Below are positions 44,518 to 55,680 of a stretch of 64,000 bases of DNA, one piece after another. Numbering within the stretch: the stretch's first letter is position 1; each line of letters begins with the position of its first letter. Origin of the DNA: Leptodontidium sp. MPI-SDFR-AT-0119. Lineage: Eukaryota > Ascomycota > Leotiomycetes > Helotiales > Leptodontidiaceae. The stretch lies in assembly GCA_020726505.1 (NCBI GenBank), contig JAHLEZ010000004.1, forward strand, positions 806,001 through 870,000, written 5' to 3'. Both the position numbers and the translations under genes were made by a program. Below the pieces are notes generated by a model. The model made no database searches. It had not been told where the DNA came from and saw only the letters and a list, made by a program, of their open reading frames with translations.

Positions 44518-46587
44518 ATGTTCCGGACATCCCAAGTCGATTCCGAAAGCAACGGAGGACAAAGCCCCACTACCCATTCCTTTGGCATGCATCACAGAAC
44601 ATTCGATAGACCGCCTCTCAAAACCCCATTTCGTCTACAGTGTGCCACAGCACCTTCTACATCGAGTTCAAGTTCATCCTCGACAACTTCCAGACTTTTT
44701 GACAAAGACTTGACGACAGCTGGGACACCGCTTACTTCTCCAATATCCAAGACAGCCGACTTGAGCAATGCTGCTAGGCTGGGACTCTCAAGTGTTGGAC
44801 AATTATCGCCCAGTTCCTTCGTAGAGAGATGTTTGGATACAAGCAATATTCTGTCAGCTACGCCTGCTCCTGCAAAATCTTTGCCAGCGAAGCCGAAGCT
44901 GACCTCCCAATATGTGTCCATTTCCGATTATGAGTTGCTGGTTGAGGGAGTGAAGAACCTCAGCGTTGAAGACGACGAGCAAGTCTCCGGTACCAGAGGC
45001 TCACTAGGCCTTGATAAATCACCAACTCGGGCCGGAAGACCACAATTGAAGAATGAGAGTCGTCAATGTGTGCAAGGATACGGTGAATCCTCTCAGTCGC
45101 CGATAAAGTATGGCGTGTCAAATCGCAAGAACAAACACCGAAATACCTCTTGGACAGAAGATACGCTATCGGCGGAACCGACGGCACAGCGATCTCTCAG
45201 CCTTGCAGAGGCAAGAGACACTCCACAATCTAGCGAGAGGAATAATGCACAGATCCCCTCTCTTCTTATTACCCAAATCGACTGTGAAGTCAAAGAAGTG
45301 GATGCAGATAGCACCAGCACGATTGCTCAAAATCTACCTCACCCTGTTCAATATCGACAGAAAGTCACTTTATCAGCTCCTCGAGCATCCCACAAACGCT
45401 CGGCATCCGCTTCTGCCTCTCACACCAAAAACAACACCATCGCACAAGATACGCCAATTGATTCCACAAGTGCAAAAAATTCCTCGCCGACACAAAGGTA
45501 CGAAGTAGTTGCGACAGCCCGTCCGACTCCGACACGTTGTAGCTCTCGGCGTCATTCAACTGGTTCAGTTGCAGCAGAACGTTCCTCACTTCCACTCATT
45601 GAACTTTCTAGCCCCGGGGCTGATGAACCAGTGCCTGGAGCATTTGCCAATGAATGCATCAAATTTTCAGAAGTTGGTCTCCAAAACTCTTCCTCCGAGC
45701 CTCTCGCCGAGCTCCCCCAGAGAACGCCAGCTCTGCATCCAGATGAAATACCCAAGTCCCCAAAACTCGAACATATGCATCTGGAAAAAAAGAACGAAAA
45801 TGATTTGAAGAATGAAATTCTCCGTCTCATTCGGCGCCAAAAATCTAAACCCACCGCACCATCGACTTTGATACACGGCTACGTATACATCTTCAAATCC
45901 GATGAATATCCAGGACACGTCAAAATCGGCTCAACCGTCAAGGCACCAGAAACTCGCAAGAATGAATGGGTCAAAACTTGCAAGTTCAAAGCTATCCAAG
46001 TTACGGACAAGAACGATACAGCCTTCAGGTTCTGTAGGATAGTAGAGCAAATCGTGCATGCGGAGCTATACAATGAACGAAGGAAGTTCTGCTGCAATAG
46101 ATGCAAAAGGCAGCATAGATTTACAATGGCAGAAAGAGAGAAGGGGACTGGAGAAACGGAGCTGGACGTGCGACCCACGGAGCATGGGGAGTGGTTCGAG
46201 ATCTCCGAAACCAAGGCCCTGGAAGTGGTGAACAAGTGGCGCAACTGGATGATCCACCAGGAACCATACAAGGAGGATGCAACCCTCCTTTCTTGCTGGG
46301 TCTGGAAGTACGACATGGGGACAAAGTGGCTGAAAGGAACAGAAGCAGAGTGGGAGGTTTGGCGCCAGTTTGGACGGCTTGATAAATTTCGGTATCTCTT
46401 GTATGATCTCATCAAATGGCTGGGAATAGTTCTGCCGCTGCTGCAGAAGCTTGTGGGCACTCCAGCGTCGGTCTTCGTGCTTGCGTCATTCATTTATTTG
46501 GGGGCGTTCGGGATGAACTGGATAAACTGGGCGCAGGTCCTGTCTGTCCTAAGCTTGTATGTATTCATATGCTTTAAGTTCTGTTAG
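44518..46587 (+). CDS. T5orf172 (GIY-YIG superfamily) protein with C-terminal membrane segments
   Basis: Single exon, ATG in CACCATG, 689 residues. Residues 1-450 are Ser/Thr/Pro-rich and disordered. The T5orf172 domain begins near residue 454: GYVYIFKSDEYPGHVKIGST is the GIY..YIG-like pair, followed by TRKNEWVKTCKFK, VEQIVHAELYNERRKFCC and HGEWFEISETKALEVVNKWR (to ~575). The Glu/His pattern VEQIVHAEL and the CNRCKRQH insertion are usual in fungal members. A C-terminal part (residues ~628-689) has two hydrophobic helices (WLGIVLPLLQKLVG; VFVLASFIYLGAFGMN) and a third at the end. The superfamily contains nucleases, but fungal T5orf172 proteins have no established activity; the membrane anchor argues against a plain DNA-repair role. 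Upstream frame before 44,518 has no ATG. Confidence 0.85.
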   Translation: MFRTSQVDSESNGGQSPTTHSFGMHHRTFDRPPLKTPFRLQCATAPSTSSSSSSSTTSRLFDKDLTTAGTPLTSPISKTADLSNAARLGLSSVGQLSPSSFVERCLDTSNILSATPAPAKSLPAKPKLTSQYVSISDYELLVEGVKNLSVEDDEQVSGTRGSLGLDKSPTRAGRPQLKNESRQCVQGYGESSQSPIKYGVSNRKNKHRNTSWTEDTLSAEPTAQRSLSLAEARDTPQSSERNNAQIPSLLITQIDCEVKEVDADSTSTIAQNLPHPVQYRQKVTLSAPRASHKRSASASASHTKNNTIAQDTPIDSTSAKNSSPTQRYEVVATARPTPTRCSSRRHSTGSVAAERSSLPLIELSSPGADEPVPGAFANECIKFSEVGLQNSSSEPLAELPQRTPALHPDEIPKSPKLEHMHLEKKNENDLKNEILRLIRRQKSKPTAPSTLIHGYVYIFKSDEYPGHVKIGSTVKAPETRKNEWVKTCKFKAIQVTDKNDTAFRFCRIVEQIVHAELYNERRKFCCNRCKRQHRFTMAEREKGTGETELDVRPTEHGEWFEISETKALEVVNKWRNWMIHQEPYKEDATLLSCWVWKYDMGTKWLKGTEAEWEVWRQFGRLDKFRYLLYDLIKWLGIVLPLLQKLVGTPASVFVLASFIYLGAFGMNWINWAQVLSVLSLYVFICFKFC

Positions 46588-47229
46588 TCTGGAGCACGGG
46601 ATGTTTTTCAAATTCATCAAAACGATATATCGCATGCAGCAGTGACATCATCGTAGATTCGTTCGTACGCACAGGTGTGTTCTTATTACATCTTCAGCCC
46701 CTCGTTCCTCTTCCTCGAGAGAAATCCTCTTCGCCGAAGTCACCTCAGAAATTCCCCTCGTTCCCAGATCGAGATAAATGCTGTCAGCAACCCAAAAGCC
46801 TCGTCCCCTTGCCCCACCAAGCGTCAAAAGTAAAGCAACTGTACTCATTTCATCATGGCAGTGTAAATATTTCCACGTGACACGTTCGAGTTAATCAATA
46901 CATATTCATATCTTTGAGTAAGAGGATTTGGCTGAGGAACAGGTATATTTGCCAGAGATGTTGAAGGAATTGCTCAATTAAGATTACCTTACTGCGAATT
47001 GATAAGTTCCTTCTTTTCCGAAAATGCTTCTGTTTTACCCACGGCCAACACAGGGTAATACTTCAGGCATGTATGCCCATATAATTGAGGAATAGACCTA
47101 GTTGGTCTTCCGATTGTTTGTTGGCTACTAACTGGAGCTGCGACTTAATACGACGTTTTGTGGACTGTGGCGATGGCGGTGGCTACGCGCTCCCCTTGTG
47201 CAAGTTACGAGATCAAGTTCACCCAACTC
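46588..47229. other. Intergenic, no gene seen
   Basis: About 640 bp between the T5orf172 gene and the decayed transporter. Nothing recognised. Confidence 0.4.
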
Positions 47230-48140
47230 AAAATATACAGGTATTACATTGCAAAGCACAAGGTTAAGACACCTTGCGAAGATGCCATGCACCCCATAAT
47301 CCACAGAACAGTTCAAGAAACGAGGATATAGCAGTGCCAGCGACCGAAGAACCTCTTGAAAGAATTAAGCGTGAATGGTATACCTTGTGGTTCCTTTCGT
47401 CCACAGCCTTCCATCCGTTCAATGCCAAGTTCAAATTCATTCTGTGTGAAATTCTATCTCTTGCCAGCGCTTGGTGTCCCGGGGAAAGTAAGGAAGCCCC
47501 AGATGGATGCTGGAAATGTCAAGCTAGCGGCAACAATGTACGTCCTTCTCCAACCAGCATACCCCAGGGCACCATGAAGGTTTTTGTAAATTCTTGCTGC
47601 CAAAAGTCCAGTGGTCAGTGTACCAACACCCGAGCTAACGTAGAAGATGCCACTGCGACGAACAATCTCATCGGGTTGGTACCAGCTACCAAGGACGTAC
47701 TGGATCGAACAGAAGAATGGTCCTGAGAATACAGTCAGGAAATGGACCTTAAACTGGTTATGGGCGGAGCTAACCTTCAAAAAACCAACCAAAAATCGAT
47801 ATCCAACAGCTCCGAGAACGATGAAGCACGATGAGACAAAAGAGTGAAGACTGCCTAGAACGCCATTGTCGTAGGGATGACTCGTTGAGCTGGAAGTTTG
47901 GTGATCAGAAGAGTAGCCGGTATCGTTGAACTGCGGAAATATATTTGTCAAGCGAGTAGTTGTAACAGTCTGGGGTGTCTTACGTGGTATACTCAATGTA
48001 AAATACGGTATTCAGTTGGGCGAATTGGTTTCCAAACAACTGGAGATCTATGGAAAACACGCCAGCTCTTGAAAACATGCGCAACGATTCAGTCTGGCTT
48101 CCGTCGACGGTGGCCATCACAGCATGGCACTTTCCTTTGG
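47230..48140 (-). pseudogene. Dal5-like MFS (anion:cation symporter) transporter, decayed
   Basis: Recognisable in order on the minus strand: DLQLFGNQFAQLNTVFYIEY (early TM1 loop), a damaged middle, then CSIQYVLGSWYQPDEIVRRS, GIFYVSSGVGTLTTGLLAAR and TFPASIWGFLTFPGTPSAGK, typical of allantoate-permease-like carriers. The frame then meets TAG at 47,454-47,456 (KR*NFTQ, where Trp is expected), continues as EFELGIERMEGCGRKEPQGI and FFGRWHC, and meets TGA at 47,313-47,315. TM1 and the C-terminal half are missing, so at most a third of a ~500-residue carrier remains. It is fused upstream to an ankyrin-type fragment. Confidence 0.75.
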
Positions 48141-48514
48141 CCAATTGATCTTGAGTCCAGCCGCGCATTAGCCAGCGAAGCAGTTCCATGTTCCCTCCCA
48201 CGCGGCGAGCTTTACGGGAGTCGAATAAGACAACTCGCCTCCAATTGGCATATCCTTCATTTGGCACCGTGTTGAACAAGTAGCTTTAAATATTCGATGT
48301 GACCCCGGAGCGATGTGTAGTATGTAGACTTGGTCAGAAGGTCGGCGTTAATCATGGTGGGGTGGTTTGAATTGATGAAACTGAATAGACAGCGTCTAAC
48401 ATCTACACGCCCAAGCTGAGCCAATTCCGCCAGGTGAAGTCCGGACAGTGATGGAGCTTGTTGCATTTCAAGCCCAAAACATTTCAGTTCGCTCCAGAGC
48501 AGGATGGATTTCAA
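48141..48514 (-). pseudogene. Ankyrin-repeat fragment, frameshifted
   Basis: Contains GLHLAELAQLGRVDVRRCLF and SLRGHIEYLKLLVQHGA, both ankyrin-like, then STPVKLAAWEG which after a one-base shift continues NMELLRWLM. About three repeats are visible with no start codon. Lies immediately upstream of the transporter remnant. Confidence 0.5.
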
Positions 48515-49899
48515 TTAAGAAACTTACAGGACAGTCATTTTGCTCATTCAATATCTATGAATTGAGAAACACATTTTGTCTTTGAAGGTTGTGATTTCAA
48601 TCCTAACACCAATTGTTGACGGCGGATGTTCCTCACAATCGAAGGGAGGCTTTATGACTCTGTCTTCTCCATCACCATCAAGCTCCTTTCCAGATTCCTT
48701 AAAAATAATATGCATCTCTTGCCTGACCCGTTTTCTTTTCCATCCCCATCGCAGAAGCCTGCTCGAAGCAGCAGTATTTGAGTTCTAAGAATGCCCATCC
48801 GCGCCATCAAAACCGACTGTCTCGTTTCACGAAGCCCGATTTCACATGTTGTCCAACTATTCATTTCCCCCTTTTCCGTTTCCATCAAATGCCCTATCAA
48901 ATTGTGCTATTCGCCCGGCCGCCTGATATATGTATCCCTCGGCTGTTGTTGTCTGACCTTGAGTGAGGCATTCCACAACGTCTGGCTTGGCGTAGAGATA
49001 GCTGTTGAGCGTCATTGATGACTGGGACTTTTCTTCTGCCCTAAAAGCACACGTAAGAGATTTGGACTCGCTTCGAAAAGAGATTGAAGATATGAGCAAG
49101 AACTAAAGGTATACCTTGAGCGGCCTGTCTTGCCGTGGGTAGATGAAGTGGCGGAAGTGGATTGTTGGTCTGGCATTATGTTTTACGGATTTTTGAAGAA
49201 GCTCCGATTGCTGATCGAAAATAATCTGATAATAAAAGACAATTTAGCGCTCGAATCTGTTTTTGCCTTGCTAATCGTCGAATTGAGGTTGGGAAATGGA
49301 ATTGCGTTTGGGCATTTTATCTAACATCACGAGGAGAGTAGCCCTTTTATGCTCCCAAGTTTTCCCCATGATCCGCTGGACCTTCTGTACACTTTTCTGG
49401 ACAGCTATGATGATTTATTGCACACTCGCGTTTTCACATAGAGCCAGTTGCTCCCCAAATGCAATGAGCTGAAGCTGGTCACGTGTGCAGTCTTCGGAAT
49501 CGAGAATTGCGCAGTCGTGCATTAATCCTTGTCGTTCAAAGCACTCACCAGCCTCGCCGTCGCGTCTCGCACAATTCCCTTTTCTTTCTCTCTCTCTCTC
49601 GGACACCTCTCGCAGCAGGACGAGCTGTTTGTGGTCGATATTCTGGCTTGAGTCAAGACGAAAGTGTTAGTGCAGGCATCATTTAGCCGTTAAGGACCCC
49701 AAACGATCGAATAGTTGGAGGATTTATCAGCGAATCGTGGCCGCGTGTTGCAATGCTTATCTGCTCTTGAAAGCTTATCTTTTGAGGGCCCTTATCTTCT
49801 ACTATTGACGTAAGGAGCACAACGAGACTGAAACTTGACATTGTTCCCACCAGGATAACTGACTGATCAGGTTCCGAACACCCTCAAAACAACATAGCC
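48515..49899. other. Intergenic, no gene supported
   Basis: About 1.4 kb. Contains a CT microsatellite (49,577-49,602). ORFs here are short and lack domain sense. The last part should hold the promoter of the gene at 49,900. Confidence 0.35.
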
Positions 49900-50772
49900 A
49901 TGGACTCAACCAACCAGCGTGAAACCCAAGCTCGAGAAGAGGAACCTATCATGGGTCCTTGGGCAAAGGAGAGCATCGATCATTATGGTGTGTACCAAAC
50001 CTTCCAGCCATTCGTCAGCGGTGCAGGAGGAGCTATCTCGGACATGAATGTGTATCGCTCTGTTACGCCAAATGATACTCCCAATTCAGATATAAGTGGT
50101 GTATCAATGACTGATTCTGATACATCCGACGGAATTGGCCTGGACATCGACCTTGACATCGACTTTGACATCTTCGACGACAAATGGGCGCCTTTTGGTC
50201 CTTCCGGTACCTATGAACTTGTCCTGGAATCCTCCGACAGCCAAGGACTTTCAATATTTGACGAGGCACAACCAGCTGAAAATCTGGAGATGAATTTTCG
50301 ATCATGGGATGATGCTCCAAATTTCGATAAACCTTTCGCCTTTGACGCAGCGATGTACTCTATGGATGCTGATGGTACTCCACCAGCCGCTAACCCGCAT
50401 GTTGCTCAGATGGTACCCGCGGTCCAACCAACTCCAACCCTGGACACGGTCTCATCTACGAGGTTAATTGCATCATCGCTTTCCCATGATCAAACTGTTC
50501 TACGAAAGGCTGGGCACAATGGCTTCCTCGGCCACCAAGAAGGCTTCAATATTCCATCCCGTCGCCAACACAGAATGCCCCAGTCTCTATCATATGCCGA
50601 GCAATCGCTGGTTCGTAGATTCCTGTATTGTACACTATTACAAAGAGAAACTAAAAGGGGATTTAGGCAGATGCCCTCGGGATACCGGGCGGGAAGAGTC
50701 CCGATCCTAGTAGCACGACAACGCCACAAAGCCAGCAAGCCCGATTTATTGAGGACAACGGTTTGGCAATGA
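49900..50772 (+). CDS. Hypothetical acidic protein, possible regulator
   Basis: Single-exon frame from ATG in AGCCATGGA, 290 residues. The first 200 residues are acidic and Ser/Thr/Asp-rich with an alternating run (GLDIDLDIDFDIFDD) that resembles an activation-domain-type low-complexity segment. The C-terminal 80 residues are basic (RRQHR, RRFLYCTLLQRETKRGFRQM). No zinc finger or other DNA-binding motif is visible in this frame, although +1 frames carry Cys/His text near 50,570-50,700; a missed intron or frameshift at the 3' end is possible. Confidence 0.5.
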   Translation: MDSTNQRETQAREEEPIMGPWAKESIDHYGVYQTFQPFVSGAGGAISDMNVYRSVTPNDTPNSDISGVSMTDSDTSDGIGLDIDLDIDFDIFDDKWAPFGPSGTYELVLESSDSQGLSIFDEAQPAENLEMNFRSWDDAPNFDKPFAFDAAMYSMDADGTPPAANPHVAQMVPAVQPTPTLDTVSSTRLIASSLSHDQTVLRKAGHNGFLGHQEGFNIPSRRQHRMPQSLSYAEQSLVRRFLYCTLLQRETKRGFRQMPSGYRAGRVPILVARQRHKASKPDLLRTTVWQ

Positions 50773-52233
50773 TCTCAAAACCAGGACTGGTGGGCTGGTT
50801 GTTATCTCCACTAGACTCGTCACTTTCTCTGTCAATTGGCGGCGACCCAAGATTGTTAAGAGAGCAGCATTGGTGGTGCTGTTCGAAATATTTGACCTTC
50901 CTCTCGAGGGAGCTAATGTGTGCTAGTAATGCTTTGATATCATGAGGCATTGTTGAAGGTATGATGAAAGGTATTGGTACAGGTCTTCGAATGCGAGTCG
51001 ATGTTCTTACCGCAGAGAGGAGGTCGCACTACTCCCACCGCCTCTATTGTCTACATTTTGAAACCTTGAGTACCGATCGGTCACCAAGAGCAGATCACGC
51101 ATCACGATCGTTGTATCTTCGTGTCTCATTTATAACAGAAGAATCAAGTTATCCTTGCGATTCCTCACGAGAATGCCTACTTATCTATCTCCATCTGTTC
51201 GAGCTTTCTCGCCTGTACTTTCAAGACATTTCAAGTATCGTATTGCTTCTTTTCGAAGTGGTCTGTCTTGAATCATGATTTTACTCATTCTCGAACGTGC
51301 AGATCCAGCGCCATGTATACGTAGGAGCCACAGAACGAGGCAACCTGCACACGCCCTCCTCATCTCTTACCCCCTCTCCTCACCGCTACTATATCCTAGG
51401 GCATCACAGACTTCCCGGATCCTATATGAAATTAGCAGGCGAACAAGTATAATCACAGATCAAATATACTTTAGTTCATCTCGAGCCAGTACATTGATAA
51501 AAGCGGGAATCGATAACGGCGTTGAATGAGAACCCTCTTCAGTCTGCCCAGCAAGTCTTCTGAGCAGTCCGAAAGGGCTCCGCACTTTTTCTTCGGGAAG
51601 AATGGCGCGGAGAAATATCTTGTTGATTGGGAGTTATTTGCAGCCAGCAAACTGTACTGCGAAACAGAAATACCATCTACAATAAGTAAGCTTGCGGTCA
51701 ATCGTAGTAGTTCTAGTAAACGTACAATTAAAAAACCACTCAGTGGCATGACCCCCCAGTGCAGGATTCAACTCTGTGATTCTATGGTTCATCTATACAG
51801 CACCACTGCGAAGGCGCTTGAGGTTCGTGTCTGACGAGTTACTCACACAAATACGCATCAGTTCGTTGATGTCATCTATGGGATAATCAAGCACCTCCAG
51901 AACAGCACACAGGGAGAGGAACACGAGGACCCTGAAAGTGTGTAGTTGATAGTAGCGTTCAGCAGCGGGCATGATGTTGAGGTTCCACTAGAAGAAACAC
52001 CTTTCTGGCATGGCAAATTACAGGTCTCCTCTGCCGTTTAGAGCAAAGTCATTCCAACCCAAAGCACTCGCTAACTGTCGCTACCACTTTTTGACGAGAA
52101 AAGTACAACAAACCGAACCCCGAGTGATCATGGCGAATGTTCTTCGAGTAAAAGTAGAAGCAATACTCTGTCATCGTTCACAGAGGATGAGAGTGACTGG
52201 GGCGAAGATGATTCAACTGGCAGTGTTCAAGAC
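50773..52233. other. Intergenic or unresolved 5' region
   Basis: A minus-strand ORF at 50,663-50,950 starts MPHDIKALLAHISSLERKVK (coiled-coil-like) and overlaps the 3' end of the previous gene; not called. From about 52,070 the plus strand is open in the frame of the zinc-finger gene (SSFTEDESDWGEDDS), so its true first exon probably begins here. Confidence 0.35.
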
Positions 52234-54039
52234 ATGTACTTCCCAGGGTTCTCAGCCTTTGCCAGACAAGATGTCTTTTCTCCGGATCGGGTAAAGCAGA
52301 GTTTGACGCGACCTGTATTCTCGCCCATGAAACAAGAATTTATCGACAGGATCATGAATGAATTTTGGGTTATATTCAATCAAGACAGTGAAGCTGCCCA
52401 GTGAGCCCTGAGGCCAATCAAAGTCCTTCAATTTTAATATTCTCCTAACAATATTTGTGCAGAAATAGCAGCCCTGTTACTAATTCGATTGAGCCAACCG
52501 AGACCGAAATGGGCAGTTCATTTACCAATAGTGCCGTGGCGAGCGAGTCGTCTCAAAATGTGCAGCCCGATGCCGTTGTCAACTCGACAGATATAAGTCA
52601 AAAGTCTACCCAGAGTACCCTCGGACGTCGAAAAAGAGAAGACGACGACGATCAGGATTCAAAAAACAAAGAAGGCAGAAGCCCGAAGAGACCCAGAATG
52701 CTCTTGAGTCCACCTCGCAACGCAGACGACAGCACAAAATTCGCATGCCCCTATCGAAAACGAGATCCTCGGAAATATTGCGTCAAGTACTGGAAAGCGT
52801 GCGCTTTGACTCCACAAGATACCGTTGCACGAGTCAAGTAAGATTTGGCAATCACTCCTATAAAGATGTATGCTAACCCTTTCCAGAGGTCATTTGTACA
52901 GGCATCATCGTATATTTCCTTGCCAACGCTGTAAAGCTCTTTTCAAAGATCAGGACGCGGTGAATTTGCATTTGATGGAGCAAGATGTTTGTGAGCGCAG
53001 GGATGTTGAACATGCTGATGGCGTCACCACCGAGATTTTCGAGAAGCTGCGGAGCAAAAAGAAGACCCAAAGAAACCAGACAGAGGCAGATAGATGGAAA
53101 GACATTTACAAGCTCCTATTTCCAACTGAAATGATACCTAGCCCTTGTAAGTAATTTATGCCACACCAATCACTCCCCATTTCATGCGTGGACCTTTCTC
53201 TCTGTTAGACATTACTGATCTCTAGTTTAGACTTCGAAGAGGTACAGGAGGACATCATTCTGTCACCAGACTCAAGGGAACTCGCCAACTACGAAGAATA
53301 CTGTCGCCGAGAGCTGCCGCGAAGGGTCAGAGCAGCACTTGAGGAAATTGTCAACACCGAATCACAGCCTATGGAAGAGAGTATACGAAATCAGTTAATG
53401 AGCATAATCCGGGACTGCCAAGATCGCGTCTTTTCCGGTTATCGATCGTCATCAGCAGTTGCATTTTCAGTAGGATCGGTACCCCCGGCCTCAGAGGACG
53501 CTTTAGCCTCCGAGCTACCTACCATGTGCTCTGAAGAGTCTATGGCTATGGTTTCCCAGCCCAAGGAAGGAATCATTAAACGCATATTTGCATCCACCGC
53601 ACCGCCATTCTTCAGGCCCCCGCCTCCTCAAATCCATCTGCGTTCGGGCCTGGAGGTTTCTGATCTTCAAGCCAACATTACCAGCAAAGCTCCAGCTGGC
53701 AGTGACCCATCCGATTCTAGCTACAGCAGTATTAAGTCAGGTGGCCCGTCTGGAGACTCTTCAGGCAACCATACGAGCGGCAATTCGTCCCTGCCAAACT
53801 CAGAGCCTGCTACATTGTTCTCAGTAAAGGCCGATGCGAATGATCAGGGGATCTGGGATATTGACAACAGGATCGATATGAACGAATACAACAGCAGCCC
53901 GGTCAACCCTAACGACGCCAGCACATTCGATCAATTGTGGCTGGACTTCAACTCTCAAGCAGCACACTGTCATGCCAAGGATCCCTACCTGAGTAACTTG
54001 GAGCTGGATTATGATATTCCTGCGAATCAAACCCTTTAA
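52234..54039 (+). CDS. C2H2 zinc-finger protein of a large fungal family
   Basis: Exons: (52,234)-52,400; 52,463-52,837; 52,887-53,146; 53,231-54,039, with GTGAGC..GCAG, GTAAGA..CCAG and GTAAGT..TTTAG introns; all phases agree. ATG 52,234 is the first in-frame start; coding probably extends upstream to an unresolved exon. Core: FACPYRKRDPRKY, then VKGHLYRHHRIFPCQRCKAL across the exon 2/3 junction and DAVNLHLMEQDVCERRD, i.e. the CPY..H..CxxC..H..C pattern of this family. Next comes a helical KRTQ-type segment (NQTEADRWKDIYKLLFP) and FEEVQEDIILSPDSRELANY. The rest is Ser/Pro/Asp-rich. Probably a transcription-associated nuclear protein; targets unknown. Confidence 0.78.
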
Positions 54040-54557
54040 GCTTTCCTAAGTCCGGATAAATCGTCTCCTGTGCTCCACAACTTCATGGCAGCCGTGGCCC
54101 ATAAATTTGGTACGCTTGCCAGTTTTCAGAGAGCCTTGAATGATGGATTATTCTTTATGGATCCTTAACAGCTGCTTTTGAGACAATCTTTCTCTTGACA
54201 GAATTTATCCTGCATGCCGTGGCTTCGGAAGGAGAGCGCAGTCCCACAGCCCAACACTCGTAAATTCAGCGGTTCTAAACATTCGTCGTGATATTGTTCA
54301 GCCGCAGACAGAGGACAAAGTACGAAATTCCATGTCCAAACCATCCGTCCGAAGATCCGGCCGACAAGTCTAGTTCAAATCGAACCCCAGCAAAAGGAAT
54401 TAAGATCAAGCAGATGACGAGGAGCAAGGGGATTCCCAAAGCAGCCTCTAATCTGACTCTACGGGAGCGTTCATGTCTGTCTCTGGAAGCTATGATAGTG
54501 ACGATGATTCAATGATGGCTGGCCTTCGTCCTCGCAGTCCAGGAACCGAGGCGAACA
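54040..54557. other. Intergenic, no gene supported
   Basis: Short ORFs at 54,288-54,515 and 54,473-54,709 overlap in different frames and show only low-complexity text. Confidence 0.35.
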
Positions 54558-54900
54558 CTACCGAGCGGATCGAGATGTTCGAGGCTGTTCTGCAAGGTGC
54601 TCGTCACGATTATGACGAGGGTTGCAATACTGTACATACGCTTCGACATATTCTGAGAGAGACACTAGGGCGTGGAAGATTGAATTGGGTAGAACATCCA
54701 GGCCGATGAGAACCACTGGATTTGACTCGATTGGCTCGACCAGTTGAGCAATGGAGAGTCGGGGGTCAGTAATGGTGGACTTCTCACCACGCCGATAGAC
54801 GTCATACAAACGGTACTTAGGAGTTTTCGTGGACTCAATGTGATGGAGGGTTGCGAGAATGAGGTTGGTTGTTGACGGGAGGTGCTCCTCATCCCAGCAT
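54558..54900 (-). pseudogene. Truncated coding fragment of unknown family
   Basis: A minus-strand frame reads ASECWDEEHLPSTTNLILAT, IESTKTPKYRLYDVYRRGEK and PVVLIGLDVLP with a natural stop, but upstream it stops at a TGA and no splice site rescues it. Base composition looks coding. Not identified. Confidence 0.35.
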
Positions 54901-55680
54901 TCGGAAGCCCGGAAGATTCATGGTATTGTTGTCGTGCTCTCGGTCCACAGGCTCTTCGTTTCCTTTCGGATGCTGTGTGGAGAAGACAGGGAGAGCGAAG
55001 CAATTATTCCAACTGTCTGAGAGCAAAGCCAGACCTGATTGAATTTGTAATCTTGGGGATTTGCAGATTAATGTCAGAGTTTTGCGTGCAGTTAGGGAAG
55101 AATAACGAAATTCCTTGGGGTGCAGCTCTTCATTATAGATATATGCTGGAAAAGGAACCCTCTGATCATTTTCGAAGGCTTGAGTCCTGAAGTCCTGTGT
55201 TTGGTGTAGGATTGCACTACCCCACGGTGGGATGAACGGCCGGCCCTGTGAATGGTCATCAAGATAGGGATCTACTTCTCACACTACAGTAAACGAGAGG
55301 GAGCCAAAACAAAACACCGCTGAACGTTCTCTGCTTCATGCCTTAAAATTCCCCGTAAGTTCGATTCTTCAGTCTCATTCCTGATAGTTAAAATCATATT
55401 CTCATTCAAGCCGCTTTCTTCTGGATACAACTCCCCCCCCTCCCGTTTGTTTGTGTTTTGTTTGGACTCAAAACGGAGTTCTCAAGACGAGGCATGGCGA
55501 ACAGGTTACAAAATTAAAATTTCTCTCGATCATCGTTTGTAGTCAGCGGTAGCGACATATCAGTTCAATTTTGTAAACACCAACTCGTCCATCACTGTGC
55601 TCTTAAGCAACATCCGTCATCAACCTATCTACCGTCCAACATATGAAATCATGTAACAGGAGAGATCCCTGCTAGGACCC
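54901..55680. other. Intergenic, no gene seen
   Basis: Contains a C-run at 55,432-55,440. Nothing recognised. Confidence 0.4.

Noticed and set aside
44138..44713. 191-codon plus-strand ORF, and minus-strand Trp/Cys/Val-repeat ORFs
   Set aside because: Shadows of the ACCAAC microsatellite and of the start of the T5orf172 gene.
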